Part shown: one piece after another, positions 6,006 to 7,599 of the stretch | Position numbering within the stretch: position 1 is the first letter of the stretch | How the letters are laid out: every line of letters starts with the position of its first letter | Assembly (NCBI GenBank): GCA_020849855.1 | Contig: JADZFO010000024.1 | Span: forward strand, 1-7,599 | DNA length: 7,599 nt | Origin: a bacterium | GTDB lineage: Bacteria > 4484-113 > JAFGCY01 | Direction: 5' to 3' | Notes under the pieces: model-generated | Database searches by the model: none | What the model saw: the letters and a program-made list of their open reading frames with translations, nothing else | Told to the model about the DNA's origin: nothing | Translations under genes and position numbers: made by a program

Positions 6006-7520
6006 ATGAAGTCTTGCCCGCCGCTGACCGAGCTGCTGTCCCTCTGCAGTCTGCTGGCTGTCCTCAGCCTGCAGGTCTGCGCCGTGCCATCCTGCGCTGG
6101 CGGCCACAGGCAGGAGCCGGAGGAGCTGCAGCCCGACCCGATTTACCACCCGCAGGTGATCGCCCAGGCGGTGGCGGACGGCATCTCCCTGCCGCTGCCC
6201 TCCAGCCTTGCCGGCCGGCCCAGGGATGCCTCCAATTTCGACGACCGTCTGTGCTTCGGCGACCAGTGGGAAGCCGGCCTGCCCAGCAACAAGGTGGCCG
6301 GCAGCGTCTTCTCTCCACAGTACGCGGGGGCGGCCGGGCGCAGCATCGCCGACAGCGCTTATGCCATCTTCGGTTTCGGGGAGCTGAGTTTCTACAACGG
6401 CCCGCCGATGGTCAAGCTGCGCTGGAAGCCCAGTCTGGACCAGCCGCAGAATCTCTATATTGCTCTGGCCAACCGCCAGCTGGACCGCTGGGACTGGTAC
6501 AAGGTTCCGGCCAGCGGGAACGTCAGTCTGCCGGACATGGCGCCCTATGAGGACCAGTTCAGCCAGGCCATGCTGGCTGTGGTGTCGCTTGATAACGGCG
6601 ATTTTGACCTGGACTATGTGCTCTGGGGCGACAGCACCGGCATCAGCCTGAGCTATACGACCGACCTGAATCCTGATCCGCTGCTGAACCTTGCGCCACT
6701 GACGGTTAACTTTGATGCCGGCGCTTCTGTGTCTTACGGCGGCAAGATCAGCAGCTTTGACTTCGACTGGGAGGATGACGGGAGCTTTGATCTGACCGGC
6801 GTAGCAGACGGCAAGGCCAGCCACAGCTTTGCCAAGGGTAAGCAGCGCGTGGCAATCCGGGCCACGGACGACCTGGGCCAAAGCGCCACCAGCTTCTGCA
6901 ACTTTGTCGCTATCGACCCGGCAAACCTTGACCCCATCGCCTCCTTCACCCTCTCGCCAAACAACGGCGATGGACCTCTGCTGGTCAGCTGCGATGCCGG
7001 CAGTTCCTCCGACCCTGACGGCAGCGTCGTTGAGTTCCGCTGGGACTTTGACGGCGATGGCATTGACGACGCCAGCAGCAGCAACCCGCTGGTGCAGCAT
7101 ACCTTTGCGCGTGCCGGCGACAACTTCGTGCGCCTGACGGTCCGGGACAACTTCTTCGCGGAATCGAGCCAGGTCAAGAAGGTGACTTTGCTCAAGGGCT
7201 GGCACGAGGCCGTAATCGACAGCGCGGCGGACGCCCGCACACCAGTCGCGCTCTGCACCTCCGGATCACCGGGCCGCGCCAGCGTGGCCTATATCGATGT
7301 CTATCAGCACGAGCTGCGCTTCAAACATGCGAACAACGACCAGGGCAGCTCCTGGGGCAGCCTGCGTATCCCCGCCAGCGCCGAGTTTGGCCTTGTTGGC
7401 CAGGTGACGATGGTCACCAGCGTTGGCAGCGGGGTGCCGATCATCTGCTATGGCGACTTTGAAAACAGCTATGTGTTGAGTTTCGGGAGGTTGTTCACAC
7501 AGAACTCTGTGAGATGCTGA
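6006..7520 (+). CDS. Secreted PKD-domain protein, probably truncated
   Basis: Exported protein, 504 aa. The hydrophobic N-terminus (about 7-26) looks like a Sec signal peptide, with VCA-VP around residues 24-28 a possible cleavage site; VPSC (27-30) is a poor lipobox. An N-terminal domain (about 75-220, Trp/Asp-rich) is not recognised. Two PKD-type Ig-like domains follow: about 224-304, with FDFDWEDDGSFD, and about 307-397, with SSDPDGSVVEFRWDFDGDGIDD and HTFARAGDNFVRLTVRD. The Asp clusters suggest calcium binding. Residues about 412-495 carry a VAYIDxxxxELRF...SSWG and PIICYGDxxxxYVLSFGRL pattern, like the repeated blades (AISYYD...LKYVRA...GxxWG) often found after PKD domains. Only about one and a half units are present before TGA, and no downstream frame continues the pattern, so the C-terminus may be lost. 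ATG 6006 is supported by GGAG 6 nt upstream and by the signal peptide; ATG 6001 is out of frame and stops after two codons. The role is probably adhesion or surface binding, by family inference. Confidence 0.88.
   Translation: MKSCPPLTELLSLCSLLAVLSLQVCAVPSCAGGHRQEPEELQPDPIYHPQVIAQAVADGISLPLPSSLAGRPRDASNFDDRLCFGDQWEAGLPSNKVAGSVFSPQYAGAAGRSIADSAYAIFGFGELSFYNGPPMVKLRWKPSLDQPQNLYIALANRQLDRWDWYKVPASGNVSLPDMAPYEDQFSQAMLAVVSLDNGDFDLDYVLWGDSTGISLSYTTDLNPDPLLNLAPLTVNFDAGASVSYGGKISSFDFDWEDDGSFDLTGVADGKASHSFAKGKQRVAIRATDDLGQSATSFCNFVAIDPANLDPIASFTLSPNNGDGPLLVSCDAGSSSDPDGSVVEFRWDFDGDGIDDASSSNPLVQHTFARAGDNFVRLTVRDNFFAESSQVKKVTLLKGWHEAVIDSAADARTPVALCTSGSPGRASVAYIDVYQHELRFKHANNDQGSSWGSLRIPASAEFGLVGQVTMVTSVGSGVPIICYGDFENSYVLSFGRLFTQNSVRC
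6675..6917 (+). other. PKD domain 1 (coding segment)
   Basis: Encodes residues about 224-304. It starts near PLLNLAPLTVNFDAG, has the core FDFDWEDDGSFD, then HSFAKGKQRVAIRATDDLGQ and the closing strand FCNFVAID. It is a degenerate PKD domain: the usual SSDPDG element is replaced by ASVSYGG. Confidence 0.75.
6924..7196 (+). other. PKD domain 2 (coding segment)
   Basis: Encodes residues about 307-397. It is a canonical PKD unit: PIASFTLSPNNGDGP, SSDPDGSVVEFRWDFDGDG, HTFARAGDNFVRLTVRDN and VKKVTLL. DFDGDGIDD (347-355) resembles an Asp-rich calcium-binding loop. Confidence 0.88.
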
Positions 7521-7566
7521 AGGTTACGAGCACAACGGCATCCGGAGGAATCCTGCGTGAACAACC
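7489..7566 (+). repeat. 10-bp inverted repeat linking the PKD gene end to the next start codon
   Basis: GGTTGTTCAC (7489-7498) and GTGAACAACC (7557-7566) are perfect inverted copies 58 nt apart. The left arm is inside the PKD coding region; the right arm begins with the proposed GTG start of the next gene. Between them lies a small palindrome, CACAGA-AC-TCTGTG (7498-7511), and the TGA stop. Confidence 0.5.
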
Positions 7567-7599
7567 AATGCAAGCATAGCAAGTTCAGTGTGCGCGAGC
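7557..7599 (+). CDS. Start of an unidentified gene (partial)
   Basis: GTG 7557 opens a frame that reads MNNQCKHSKFSVRE and runs off the window. The sequence GGAGG (7544-7548) lies 8 nt upstream, an excellent ribosome binding site. The start is 36 nt past the PKD gene stop, in the same frame, which suits an operon. Only 14 codons are visible, so no function can be given. It could instead be read-through sequence from a damaged PKD gene. Confidence 0.4.
   Translation, partial: MNNQCKHSKFSVRE

Noticed and set aside
6087-6098. Lipoprotein lipobox VPSC at residues 27-30 of the PKD protein
   Set aside because: Pro at -2 does not fit the usual lipobox, and a signal peptidase I site just before it fits as well. 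Left as a minor alternative.
5931-7205. Minus-strand open frame of 424 codons opposite the PKD gene
   Set aside because: The plus strand encodes recognisable PKD domains and a signal peptide. The antisense product shows only GC-driven composition and no family motif.
7489-7566. Integron attC site
   Set aside because: The ends do not match the RYYYAAC and GTTRRRY core sites, and no integrase or cassette genes are nearby.
7489-7567. tRNA-like outline (GGTTGTT...AACAACC plus A, 78-79 nt)
   Set aside because: No T-loop GTTCGA-type motif, no D-arm and no plausible anticodon arm in the right place; only the outer stem fits.

Overview
This 7.6 kb window is GC-rich bacterial chromosome. The genes point to a Gram-negative-like environmental bacterium: two Sec-exported proteins, one with PKD domains, a TetR/DinB pair and a housekeeping CTP synthase. 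The PKD architecture is common in Planctomycetota and other under-sampled phyla, but nothing here fixes the phylum. I see no mobile element, CRISPR array, rRNA or tRNA. No gene-free stretch exceeds 300 bases; the longest gaps are 1-133, 1823-1993 and 5875-6005.

Minus strand, read from right to left: a tetR-family repressor (5874-5191) and a DinB-fold gene (5099-4575) form a two-gene unit. It has a near-consensus promoter with an operator-like palindrome between -35 and -10, and a strong intrinsic terminator (4557-4521). Next is an independent gene for a secreted protein of unknown function (4456-1994) built from a clear internal duplication. Then comes pyrG (1822-134), a CTP synthase with all catalytic residues but unusual residues at several normally fixed positions.

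Plus strand: a secreted PKD-domain protein (6006-7520) is divergent from tetR. Its Shine-Dalgarno sequence lies in the 3' arm of a 10-bp RNA hairpin. It stops early in what looks like a beta-propeller-type repeat region. A further plus-strand gene appears to start at GTG 7557, behind a strong ribosome binding site, and runs off the window.

The most coherent unit is tetR-dinB. The repressor carries a Cys that lines up, from memory, with the redox-sensing Cys106 of NemR. The DinB fold includes thiol-dependent transferases. A self-regulated electrophile or thiol-stress module is a reasonable but unproven reading.
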